Source: Clostridia bacterium | GTDB lineage: Bacteria; Bacillota; Clostridia; Oscillospirales; CAG-382 | Length of the DNA stretch: 46,669 nt | NCBI GenBank assembly: GCA_017629175.1 | Contig: JAGBXS010000082.1 | Location: 1 to 46,669, forward strand | Reading direction: 5' to 3' | In this document: in pieces, positions 1 to 7,704 of the stretch | How the letters are laid out: each line of letters opens with the position of its first letter | Numbering within the stretch: the stretch's first letter is position 1 | Made by a program: the position numbers and the translations under genes | The notes under the pieces: model-generated | The model's input: the letters and a program-made list of their open reading frames with translations, nothing else | What the model was told of the DNA's origin: nothing | Database searches by the model: none

Positions 1-1256
1 AGACCGCCAAAGGAGAGGGAATCGCCCTCTTTTTTGCCAATGGCGGGAATCAAGCGTACCGCCGTGGTCTTGGTATTGGCAACGCCGATGGCAAGCTCGT
101 CAGCAATCAGCGCGGAAATAACTGCCGCAGAAGTATCGCCGGGAACGGCGATCATATCCAGACCGACAGAGCATACCGCCGTCATCGCTTCCAACTTTTC
201 CAGAGTCAGGCAACCGCTGTTTGCGGCGGCAATCATACCCTCGTCCTCGGAAACAGGGATAAATGCACCGGAAAGTCCGCCTACCTTGGAGGAGGCCATA
301 ACGCCGCCCTTCTTTACCGCGTCGTTTAACAGTGCCAGAGCCGCTGTGGTGCCGCATCCGCCGCACTGCGAAATTCCCATCGCCTCGATAATTCTTGCCA
401 CAGAGTCGCCTACGGCGGGTGTGGGAGCAAGAGACAGATCTACGATGCCAAAAGGAACGCCGAGACGTTTGCTTGCTTCGCCCGCAACCAGCTGACCGAT
501 ACGTGTGATCTTGAAGGCGGTCTTTTTGATGGTCTCGGCAAGCTGTTCAAAAGGAACACCGGGGTTGCTCTGAATAGCAGAGCAGACTACACCGGGACCT
601 GAAACACCCACGTTGATTACGCAATCGCCTTCGCCCACACCATGGAAAGCACCCGCCATAAAGGGGTTGTCGTCCGGCGCATTTGCAAAAACAACCAGCT
701 TTGCGGCGCCGATGCACTGACGGTCTGCGGTCAATTCAGCTGTTTTGCGGATCACGTGTCCCATCCGTGCGATAACATCCATGTTCATACCGGCTTTTGT
801 GGAGGCTGCGTTTACGGAAGAGCATACGTGTTCGGTGGAAGCCAAAGCCTCGGGAATGGTATCGATCAATGTCATCTCAGAGGGCGTTGCGCCTTTTTGC
901 ACCAATGCGGTGTAACCGCCGATGAAGTTGATGCCCAAGGTGTTGGCGGCGCGATCCATTGCAAGAGCAAGATTTACAAATCCTTCGTGATCCTGCCCTG
1001 CACCAACCAAAGAGATGGGGGTAACAGATACGCGTTTGTTGACGATGGGAATACCAAATTCACGCTCCAGCTCCTCGCCAACCTTTACCAGGCGTTCTGC
1101 CTTGCGGGTAATTTTATCGTAGATACGTTCCGGGAGAGCCTTGGGATCGCCGCCACAGCAATCCAAGAGGGAAATGCCCATGGTGATGGTACGGATATCC
1201 AAGTGCTCGGTTTCAATCATTCGTATGGTTTCTAATACGTCGTTTATGTTCAGCAT
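1..1256 (-). CDS. PFL family protein (DUF711/UPF0210), 3' end outside window
   Basis: The reading frame starts at an ATG at 1256 behind a GAGAGGG ribosome binding site and runs off the left edge, giving about 418 visible codons without a stop. The start ([14 protein letters not shown]), the glycine-rich stretches ([18 protein letters not shown]) and the [17 protein letters not shown] segment are typical of the PFL/UPF0210 (DUF711) family, which is usually about 450 residues, so roughly the last 30 are missing. The biochemical function of the family is not established. It lies 19 nt behind a small ACT-domain gene; this pairing is widespread in Firmicutes and the two are probably co-transcribed. 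The family assignment is confident, the role is unknown. Confidence 0.9.
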   Translation of the reverse strand, partial: MLNINDVLETIRMIETEHLDIRTITMGISLLDCCGGDPKALPERIYDKITRKAERLVKVGEELEREFGIPIVNKRVSVTPISLVGAGQDHEGFVNLALAMDRAANTLGINFIGGYTALVQKGATPSEMTLIDTIPEALASTEHVCSSVNAASTKAGMNMDVIARMGHVIRKTAELTADRQCIGAAKLVVFANAPDDNPFMAGAFHGVGEGDCVINVGVSGPGVVCSAIQSNPGVPFEQLAETIKKTAFKITRIGQLVAGEASKRLGVPFGIVDLSLAPTPAVGDSVARIIEAMGISQCGGCGTTAALALLNDAVKKGGVMASSKVGGLSGAFIPVSEDEGMIAAANSGCLTLEKLEAMTAVCSVGLDMIAVPGDTSAAVISALIADELAIGVANTKTTAVRLIPAIGKKEGDSLSFGG

Positions 1257-1275
1257 GTCTTATTGGCCCTCTCGG

Positions 1276-1545
1276 TTAAATACGGTGCATGGATTGGAAG
1301 ACATCCTCATGCATTGCATGGATCTTTAATCCGCTTCTGTCTGCCAATGCCTCCAGCGCTTCTGCAAAGTTTCCAAAAGGCGCACTCATCTTTTCGAGGT
1401 CGACCAACATGATCATGGCGAAATATTCCTGCATAACGGTTTGGGAGATATCTACGATATTGGTATCGTATTCGGTGCAAAGCGCAGAAACCTTTGCGAT
1501 GATTCCCATGCTATCTTTTCCTGTGACGGTAACAACTGCTTTCAT
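1276..1545 (-). CDS. ACT domain-containing protein (UPF0237 type)
   Basis: This is a protein of 89 residues that consists of one ACT domain. It opens with MKAVVTVTGKDSMGIIAKVSA, a typical beta-alpha start in which the GKD..GI region forms the ligand-binding turn, followed by the DISQTVMQ strand. Stand-alone ACT proteins of the UPF0237 type are presumed small-molecule (often amino-acid) sensors. An upstream in-frame ATG at 1566 exists, but the ATG at 1545 has the GAAAGG ribosome binding site and matches the usual N-terminus. It is the first gene of a two-gene unit with the PFL protein. A promoter lies at 1578-1606. The partner and ligand are unknown. Confidence 0.9.
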   Translation of the reverse strand: MKAVVTVTGKDSMGIIAKVSALCTEYDTNIVDISQTVMQEYFAMIMLVDLEKMSAPFGNFAEALEALADRSGLKIHAMHEDVFQSMHRI

Positions 1546-1577
1546 ACAAAAAAACCTTTCTGACAATAGTTTGATTT

Positions 1578-1606
1578 ATTATACACGAAAAAGCCACAGA
1601 ATGCAA
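1578..1606 (-). promoter_or_regulatory. Sigma-A-type promoter for the ACT/PFL genes
   Basis: On the minus strand, TTGCAT and a consensus TATAAT are separated by exactly 17 nt, about 35 nt upstream of the ACT-gene start codon. Confidence 0.7.
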
Positions 1607-1620
1607 TAGCCTTTCAAATT

Positions 1621-2979
1621 TTAATGCACTTCCAAGACTTCATCTGCATATCGAAGTATATCTTCTCCTCGAACCGCGGAGAAAACAACGGTTTTGCCGC
1701 GAAAAGCTCCGAACAAAGCGGCGGCAGACAAAGCACGTGTATCGTCGTCCATTCCGTAAAATGGCTCGTCGAAGACACCGATCCCTCCGCCGAAAGCAAT
1801 GGCGCGTGCGATGGCAACTCGTTTTTGGGTCGAGAAGTCCAGATCGGCTGGCAGCTTGTTCTCTTCCTTTACCAATGCAAGCGCTTTGAGGATCTTGCTT
1901 ATATTTGCGGCGCGATTTGCCAATAAAATGTTTTCCCGAACGGTCAGATTTGGAACAAGGCAGGGATCCTTGAAGATCAAAGCGGAGGCGGTAGGCGGAA
2001 ATTGAAATTTATTTTCGTCATCGGGAGAGATTCCGGCCGCTATGGATAGTATGGTAGTTTTGATTAGTGCTTCCGATCCGCAAATCGCTGTTACTTTTCC
2101 GCAAGGGAAAACAAAGGAGAAACAGTTCAATATTTTGCGTTCGCCGTCGGATTTGCTGAGTTTGTCAAACACTATAGGAAAGCTTTTTCCGTTCCTTGCG
2201 TATTGATCGTCGGCATTCGGTCTTGGAGAAAATCGAATATATTTGGCAATGCAAATCAGAAGCCGGCGAATGAACAACGAAAGAATAATTGCCACCACCA
2301 CCCACACAAATACTTGTTCGGTGAGGATAGAGTCATAGGCAGCTAATAGACTTTGGCCAATGGAGACGGGTGTGCGGGAAATAAATTCAACCGAAAGTCC
2401 GATTGCAAAAGCTTTTGAGAATGCAGGGGATAGGCCGCGAGAGAAATAGGGGATCAAATGGGGGAGACGTAAATAATAAACCGTTTCCCAATAAGATGAA
2501 TTACACTTTGTAATGAGAAGCAGTTCTTTGGATAGGGATTGATGTCCGGTTTGCAAGGTTTTTCGCATGGAAGCAGAAGAAACGATAATGCAGGACAGAA
2601 CAACGATCGTATTTGAGAAATTCAAGGCTATAAAGGAAACCGCCAACAAAATCGGAAGAAGCGGGAGCGCTTTAAAGTATTTTTCGAATGATCGAAATAT
2701 GGAAAGAGAAAGATCCTGCTCTGCAAAAGAGAGCGTTGCGCCCAAAAGACAGCCGATAAAACAGCCGGAAAGAATTCTGCCTGTGGAATACAATATGGTT
2801 TTCCAAAATGTCATAGTCATGCTCATGTGCGCGAGGGCCTCCATAACCCGATGGGGTGGCGACAACCGCATTGGTTCATTGAGAATTACGCATAAAAGAT
2901 ACCACAAAAGTACAAAAGAGGCTAGGAAAACAAGCATAGTGCGTATTCTTTTGAGAGAATTCTCGGTGGATCGCTTCAT
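1621..2979 (-). CDS. Fused ABC transporter permease and degenerate ATP-binding domain
   Basis: This single 452-residue frame joins two units that are normally separate proteins. Residues about 1-245 resemble the permease of nitrate/sulfonate/thiamine-precursor (NitT/TauT) importers, with several membrane helices and the cytoplasmic coupling loop near 150-185. Residues about 265-452 resemble the matching ATPase, but nearly every motif is eroded. The Walker A region is GSEALIKTT (301-309), so the inner glycines are lost. The Q-loop has FKDP in place of FQDP. The LSGGQ signature has become DFSTQKRVAIARA. The H-loop histidine is absent (FSAVRGED). Only the Walker B VFDEP (402-406) is intact. No substrate-binding protein lies nearby. 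The gene is divergent from a Crp/Fnr regulator 79 nt away. Its substrate is unknown, and ATP hydrolysis by the C-terminal part is doubtful. Confidence 0.8.
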   Translation of the reverse strand: MKRSTENSLKRIRTMLVFLASFVLLWYLLCVILNEPMRLSPPHRVMEALAHMSMTMTFWKTILYSTGRILSGCFIGCLLGATLSFAEQDLSLSIFRSFEKYFKALPLLPILLAVSFIALNFSNTIVVLSCIIVSSASMRKTLQTGHQSLSKELLLITKCNSSYWETVYYLRLPHLIPYFSRGLSPAFSKAFAIGLSVEFISRTPVSIGQSLLAAYDSILTEQVFVWVVVAIILSLFIRRLLICIAKYIRFSPRPNADDQYARNGKSFPIVFDKLSKSDGERKILNCFSFVFPCGKVTAICGSEALIKTTILSIAAGISPDDENKFQFPPTASALIFKDPCLVPNLTVRENILLANRAANISKILKALALVKEENKLPADLDFSTQKRVAIARAIAFGGGIGVFDEPFYGMDDDTRALSAAALFGAFRGKTVVFSAVRGEDILRYADEVLEVH

Positions 2980-3007
2980 AATGGGCCCACATCCTTTCCC
3001 AGGGCTA

Positions 3008-3036
3008 TTGACTTTGTGAGTAAATTATACTATACT
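3008..3036 (+). promoter_or_regulatory. Promoter of the Crp/Fnr-type regulator
   Basis: TTGACT, a 17-nt spacer and TATACT lie just upstream of the AAGGAGG ribosome binding site at 3046-3052. The expected transcription start (about 3043) leaves a leader of only about 16 nt. Confidence 0.8.
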
Positions 3037-3058
3037 GTGTGCAAAAAGGAGGTTGCCT

Positions 3059-3697
3059 GTGCAACATTTTGAATTGCTTATAGAACTCATATTGAAAAAT
3101 GAATATGCAAAATTACGAGAAGCCCTTCAAATAAAAGTGCTTGATGTACCTAAGGGTGGAATGCTTCCCCAATGTGCGGGCGAACACGGGCTCGTGGGTG
3201 TTATGTGTGCCGGATATGCCCATGGCGTCAGGTATTCTTCCGAGGGCAGGGAAGTTGAATATCTGCTGTACAAGCCGTGGGATGTTATTGGCAACCTTTC
3301 ATCATGCAAAAATGAGTATTCTGTTTTTGCGGATTCGATGTGTACGGTTATGACATTTTCTTACGAGAAGCTTTTGTCCTCGACCCATGAGCTTTCCAGG
3401 GAGTTTTTGATTGCATTGATTGAAGCTGTATCGCTCAAATATGCCGAATCGCAAAAACGAACGCGATGCCTGACTTGCTCTACTCTGCGGGAGAAGATCT
3501 TTACATATTTATCTGATTTATCGGCAGAAAAACAGTGGTTTGAGATCCCGCTCGATAGAAACGCCCTTGCGGCATATTTGTTTTGCGACAGAAGTGCGCT
3601 TTGCAGAGAGCTTTCTAAAATGAAAAAAGACGGTGTTATTGACTTTCATAAAAATAGATTCCGCATACTTCTCTCCGGAATTCCAAAAAGTGATTGA
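3059..3697 (+). CDS. Crp/Fnr family transcriptional regulator
   Basis: The protein has 212 residues in the order expected for this family: an N-terminal cyclic-nucleotide-binding-like beta-roll (about 20-110), a long connecting helix, and a C-terminal winged helix. The C-terminal part reads LDRNALAAYLFCDRSALCRELSKMKKDGVIDFHKNRFRI, a typical Crp-type helix-turn-helix. I chose the GTG at 3059 because the AAGGAGG site (3046-3052) lies 6 nt before it, whereas the TTG at 3053 abuts the site. Eight or so cysteines are scattered through it, but the N-terminal cysteine cluster of FNR is not seen, so no iron-sulfur role is claimed. It is divergent from the fused ABC gene, which is a plausible target. 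Confidence 0.88.
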   Translation: MQHFELLIELILKNEYAKLREALQIKVLDVPKGGMLPQCAGEHGLVGVMCAGYAHGVRYSSEGREVEYLLYKPWDVIGNLSSCKNEYSVFADSMCTVMTFSYEKLLSSTHELSREFLIALIEAVSLKYAESQKRTRCLTCSTLREKIFTYLSDLSAEKQWFEIPLDRNALAAYLFCDRSALCRELSKMKKDGVIDFHKNRFRILLSGIPKSD

Positions 3698-3722
3698 CAT
3701 TTGCTCGATATAATGTTATAAT
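3694..3722 (+). promoter_or_regulatory. Fully consensus sigma-A promoter for the glycosyltransferase gene
   Basis: TTGACA, exactly 17 nt, then TATAAT: a perfect match to the consensus. The -35 box overlaps the TGA stop codon (3695-3697) of the preceding regulator gene. Confidence 0.9.
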
Positions 3723-3764
3723 ACAGTATCTGTAATTTTATAAACGCGAAGATCGGGGTTTTAT

Positions 3765-5045
3765 ATGCAAACGATCAGAGAGATCATCACTATTGTTGAA
3801 ATGGTGTTGACGAGTGTTTTTTCACTGTTGTTTTTCTACCAATTTTTCTATACTGTATACGTTCTTTTTTCAAAAGAGAGAGAGAAGCCTCTTTTGGCAA
3901 ATAAACAGCATAAATTCGGAGTCATTGTTTCGGCGCGAAACGAGGAGCAGGTGATTGGCCAGCTTTTGGATAGTATCAAAAAGCAGAACTATCCCCCTGA
4001 ATTGATTCGTATGCTGGTGGTTGCAGATAACTGCACCGACTCAACCGCTTCTGTATCCAGAGAGCATGGAGCGTACGTTCTGGAGCGTAATAATCTTGAA
4101 TTGATCGGAAAAGGCTATGCATTGGATTATTTGTTTGCGCATCTTCGGGAGATTGGAGATGACTGCGACGCCTACGTTGTGTTTGACGCCGACAATTTGA
4201 TCGATGAAAACTTCCTTTTGGAAATGAACAAAGGCTTGAATCGAGGATATAAAGCGCTTACTTCTTATCGTAATTCCAAAAATTACGGCACTAACTGGAT
4301 CTCGGCGGGATATTCTCTTTGGTTCTTGCGGGAAGCAAAGTATTTGAACAATGCAAGAATGCTTTTGAATACAAGCTGTGCGATTTCCGGAACAGGTTTT
4401 TGCGTTTCCAAAGAATTGATCGAGAAGAACGGCGGCTGGCCTTTCCATCTATTAACAGAGGATATGGAGTTTACTGTCAACACCATCGTCAATGGTGGAA
4501 AGATCGGATATTGCGGCAACGCAATTTTGTATGATGAGCAGCCGGAAAAATTTTCTCAATCCTGGAATCAGAGAATGAGATGGGCAAAGGGCTTTTATCA
4601 AGTGTTCGGAAGGTATGCAGGAAAGCTCTTTAAGGGTATGTTCCGCGGAAGCTTCGCCTGCTATGATATGATGATGACGATTTTGCCCGGCATTCTTGGC
4701 TTTATTGTTAGTGTTGGCTGTGCGCTGAGTGACGTTATCTTTTGGATCATTCATCCCGAAAGCAACGGCTTGGAGCGTGCTGCCACGATTTTGCTTCTTT
4801 TCTTCGTGTTCTATTATTTGTTGATGTTCTTAATGGGACTTTTAACAATGATCACAGAAGGGCAGTTCATCCGCGGCTGTTCCCGTTGGCGTAAGGTTCG
4901 CTCTGTGTTTACTTTCCCGTTTTACATGGCAACGTATATTCCCATCGGCTTTGTAGCTTTGTTTAAAAAGGTAGGGTGGAAGCCGATCACGCATACAGTA
5001 ACCAAGTCTATCGATGAGATCAACGAGATCAGTGCTCAAAAATAA
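3765..5045 (+). CDS. Membrane glycosyltransferase, family 2
   Basis: This 426-residue protein has an N-terminal membrane helix (about 8-36), a GT-A catalytic domain (about 50-300) and three to four C-terminal membrane helices (about 305-405). The visible family motifs are VIVSARNEE near the start of the domain, DAD (141-143) for nucleotide-sugar and metal binding, TED (231-233) with the general-base Asp, and QRMRW (269-273). That layout is shared by processive enzymes such as poly-N-acetylglucosamine and hyaluronan synthases as well as by simpler transferases, so the product cannot be named. The gene starts from a perfect promoter and is followed 39 nt later by a secreted cohesin-like protein, which suggests a role in a surface glycan. 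Confidence 0.9.
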   Translation: MQTIREIITIVEMVLTSVFSLLFFYQFFYTVYVLFSKEREKPLLANKQHKFGVIVSARNEEQVIGQLLDSIKKQNYPPELIRMLVVADNCTDSTASVSREHGAYVLERNNLELIGKGYALDYLFAHLREIGDDCDAYVVFDADNLIDENFLLEMNKGLNRGYKALTSYRNSKNYGTNWISAGYSLWFLREAKYLNNARMLLNTSCAISGTGFCVSKELIEKNGGWPFHLLTEDMEFTVNTIVNGGKIGYCGNAILYDEQPEKFSQSWNQRMRWAKGFYQVFGRYAGKLFKGMFRGSFACYDMMMTILPGILGFIVSVGCALSDVIFWIIHPESNGLERAATILLLFFVFYYLLMFLMGLLTMITEGQFIRGCSRWRKVRSVFTFPFYMATYIPIGFVALFKKVGWKPITHTVTKSIDEINEISAQK

Positions 5046-5084
5046 CGACTTTTAATTCCGTTAACACGGATAGGAGGATATCTT

Positions 5085-6272
5085 ATGTTCAAACGAATTG
5101 TATGCTTACTTGTCACAGTTTGTATTTTGGCGCTCGGCCTTTCTTGTGTGGCTGTTGCTGAGACGAATTGGACCGCAAAGTTTAAGGCTGAGCAAACTTC
5201 CTCGGCCGCCGGGATAGTCACCGTTAAGGTTTCTGTATCCGATATTACAAGTGAAACCGGCATCATTTGCGCAATTTATAACTTGCATTATGATAATAAT
5301 TGCCTGGAGCTTGTTTCTTGGGAGAATGGCTTACCCTCTGCCTGGGATTTTTCCGGCGAGTCTACATTGGGTGCCGAGGATTGGTCCGGCATTTTGGAAG
5401 ACGATGGAAAAAAATATTTCTTGTATACTCTTATGAACGTTGAGGCCGATAGCGGCGTAACGGAGGATGGCATCCTTTATACCGAACTTCAGTTTAAGGT
5501 TCTTGATCCCGCCGCAACCGAAGCAGAGCTAAAGTTTACGGAGATTTCCTTTGTTGATGCTGGTGACCTTGAAAAAGGAACCTCTTTCGATATCGGCGAG
5601 AAGGTCATTACCCTCGAGCTGAATACCGCAGGCGGCGAAATTTCCGGAGATGAGTCCTCTGAAAACGTATCTGCTGAAGAAAGTGTTCCCGAAACTTCCG
5701 TTCCCGAGGAAAGCGTTGTTTCCGAACCCGAAGAGGTTCCTGCCGCTCCCGGTAAGGTTGTTGTGGATATCACTCTGAAGGATATCACCGATCCTGCAGG
5801 CGTGTCTTCCTTGTTATTCCATGTGAAGTACGACAAAGCTTTGCTTAAGTATGTTGAATATAGCTGGATCAAGCCGGAAAACTGGATTGACGATATCAGT
5901 TACACAGAGAATATGACCCCCTCTGCACAGACCGAGGGCGATCTTATGTTCTGGGTGTTGAATATCGACCCCGCGTGCGGCGTAAAAGAGGATGGTGCTC
6001 TGGGCTTCCGCGTTGCTTTTGAGTTGTTGGGCGAGGAGTTTAGGCCTGAGATGCTCACTATCGAGCAGGTTGAAATATGCAACAGCGAGCTTCAAGAAAT
6101 GCAGGAAGGCACTTACGCTTTCTCCATCACAAACGTTAGCAACGGCGACAACACGATTAACGAAGAAGATGATGCAACCCTGAAGATCGTCATTGCCGTT
6201 GTTGTAGCTGTGATCGTTCTCGGTGCTGCAGGCTTTGCTTGGTACTGGTTTGGAAAGAAGAAGCATAAATGA
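5085..6272 (+). CDS. Surface protein with two cohesin-like domains and a C-terminal membrane anchor
   Basis: The 395-residue protein begins with a signal peptide (about 1-26, ending AVA-ET). It continues with a beta-sandwich domain of cohesin type (about 28-178), an acidic Ser/Glu/Pro-rich linker (about 183-222), a second copy of the same domain (about 223-362), a transmembrane helix (about 370-392) and a KKKHK stop-transfer tail. Both domains share the pattern V.V.D...G(I/V)...F.L.YD...L, then W, then a G(V)KEDG or GVTEDG turn. Cohesins bind dockerins in cellulosome-like assemblies; no dockerin is visible in this window. A good GGAGG site precedes the ATG. It overlaps the next gene by 4 nt (ATGA), so the two are translationally coupled. 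The fold call is by pattern only. Confidence 0.75.
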   Translation: MFKRIVCLLVTVCILALGLSCVAVAETNWTAKFKAEQTSSAAGIVTVKVSVSDITSETGIICAIYNLHYDNNCLELVSWENGLPSAWDFSGESTLGAEDWSGILEDDGKKYFLYTLMNVEADSGVTEDGILYTELQFKVLDPAATEAELKFTEISFVDAGDLEKGTSFDIGEKVITLELNTAGGEISGDESSENVSAEESVPETSVPEESVVSEPEEVPAAPGKVVVDITLKDITDPAGVSSLLFHVKYDKALLKYVEYSWIKPENWIDDISYTENMTPSAQTEGDLMFWVLNIDPACGVKEDGALGFRVAFELLGEEFRPEMLTIEQVEICNSELQEMQEGTYAFSITNVSNGDNTINEEDDATLKIVIAVVVAVIVLGAAGFAWYWFGKKKHK

Positions 6273-6865
6273 AGAAATTGCGCGAGTTTTGGTCTCTTCA
6301 TTCTTATCATTTAGTCGCATTTTGGCGAAATCAGATCGTGATGTCTATTCTTGGCATCAGTGTCGGATTGGCAACGATCGCTCTTAAGAACGATGCTATA
6401 GCTATCGTTGGTTGTTTATTCTCTGTGAGCCTTTTGTGTTATCTGCAGTATGATAATGCATTCCAACTCGGCTTGAAGGATCGATATCGTCCAATCGATG
6501 TAAAGCGACCCAAGCGTTCTTTGGGGCTGAAGCTTTCTTTGCTCGGTTCCGCTCCGTTATTTTTAGTTTGTGTTTTGGGATTAATCTTCCAGATTTCTTC
6601 TTTGGAATCGCCCACGGTGGGTATACAACTTATTTATTATGCCATCCATGGCTCGTATATCCAAACCCACGCGTTGATTAAATCTGCGGAGTTGTTCCAA
6701 ACTGCATCCTTGCTCGGCGATGTGTTGAATTGGGCTCTCTGCCTGGCGTACACAATTCCCGAAATCGTATCTATGACGTTGGGATATTATTTGGGCGCGT
6801 GTGACAAACCCTTGCGTACCTTTTTTGGAATCAAATACGTTCCTCCCAAGGAGTCCAAGCGTTGA
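6269..6865 (+). CDS. Membrane protein of unknown function
   Basis: The 198-residue protein has about four to five hydrophobic segments (near 22-62, 88-108, 118-130 and 150-172) joined by short basic loops such as DVKRPKRS. I do not recognise the family. Its start codon overlaps the stop of the cohesin-like gene by 4 nt, so the two products are probably made together and may work together at the membrane. The amidase gene follows after 65 nt. Confidence 0.6.
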   Translation: MKKLREFWSLHSYHLVAFWRNQIVMSILGISVGLATIALKNDAIAIVGCLFSVSLLCYLQYDNAFQLGLKDRYRPIDVKRPKRSLGLKLSLLGSAPLFLVCVLGLIFQISSLESPTVGIQLIYYAIHGSYIQTHALIKSAELFQTASLLGDVLNWALCLAYTIPEIVSMTLGYYLGACDKPLRTFFGIKYVPPKESKR

Positions 6866-6930
6866 GTTCATAATCCGAACGGCTGTTACATATCCATATC
6901 GTAGACAAAAACTACGAGGGATGCAGACGG

Positions 6931-7704
6931 ATGGAAGAACGAGCAAAGAACAATTTTTGGGAACCACGTGTTTTTCTTGCGGTTGTGACTGTACTGGTTG
7001 CTATTGTGATCGTGTTTTACTTTATAGCCTCTATGGTCACTTCCGTTGGTTATCAAACGTTTGCAGAGGCAAATGATGTAACCGTAATCGAGAAGGAATC
7101 GATAACGATTATTTTAGATGCGGGACACGGCGGGGAAGACCCCGGCGCTGTTGCAAACGGAGTTGTGGAAAAAGAGGTCAATCTTTCTGTAACGCAAAAG
7201 CTTGCTGATTTCTTGATCCTATCCGGCTATAAGGTTTTACTGACTCGTTCCGGAGACCGAATGTTATACAATGATGGCCAAGATCACCGGAAGAAATATT
7301 TCGATTTATACAATCGTGTTCAAATTGCGGCAGGGGAGACCAACGGCATTTTTGTCAGCATTCATTCTAACAAGTTTCCTCTTGAGAGTTGCTTTGGAAT
7401 GCAAACGTTTTATTCGCCAAAGAATCCGGGGAATTGCCTTTTGGCCAATTGTATTCAAGACGCGTCTAAGCTTCTGAATATAAATAACACGAGAGTTGCC
7501 AAGCAAGATGATAATACAATTTTCGTTTTAAAAAATCTTTCGATCCCTTCCGTTTTGATAGAATGTGGTTTTCTCTCCAATCCCGAAGAGGCAAAACTCC
7601 TTTCTACCGAGGCGTACAGGGATCAATTAGCTTTTACGATCTGTTGCGGGATCGTTGCGTATTTGCAGGAGTATAACATTGAAAACCAATTATATTTGCA
7701 ATAA
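6931..7704 (+). CDS. cwlD: N-acetylmuramoyl-L-alanine amidase (CwlD-like)
   Basis: The 257-residue protein has one N-terminal membrane helix (about 13-38) and an Amidase_3 domain (about 58-245). The zinc ligands are visible as H66 in ILDAGHGG, E80 in VVEKE and H145 in SIHSN, and the catalytic glutamate as E211 in LIECGF. The size and domain layout match CwlD, which with PdaA makes muramic delta-lactam in spore cortex so that germination enzymes can recognise it. Other membrane-anchored amidases share the layout, so the name is probable rather than certain. The sporulation gene yunB elsewhere in the window supports it. Its 3' end overlaps the start of radA by 26 nt. Confidence 0.85.
   Translation: MEERAKNNFWEPRVFLAVVTVLVAIVIVFYFIASMVTSVGYQTFAEANDVTVIEKESITIILDAGHGGEDPGAVANGVVEKEVNLSVTQKLADFLILSGYKVLLTRSGDRMLYNDGQDHRKKYFDLYNRVQIAAGETNGIFVSIHSNKFPLESCFGMQTFYSPKNPGNCLLANCIQDASKLLNINNTRVAKQDDNTIFVLKNLSIPSVLIECGFLSNPEEAKLLSTEAYRDQLAFTICCGIVAYLQEYNIENQLYLQ

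Noticed and set aside
3059..3697. The Crp/Fnr regulator as an oxygen sensor of FNR type
   Set aside because: The N-terminal Cys cluster that holds the FNR iron-sulfur centre is not present in the right spacing, although the protein has many cysteines.
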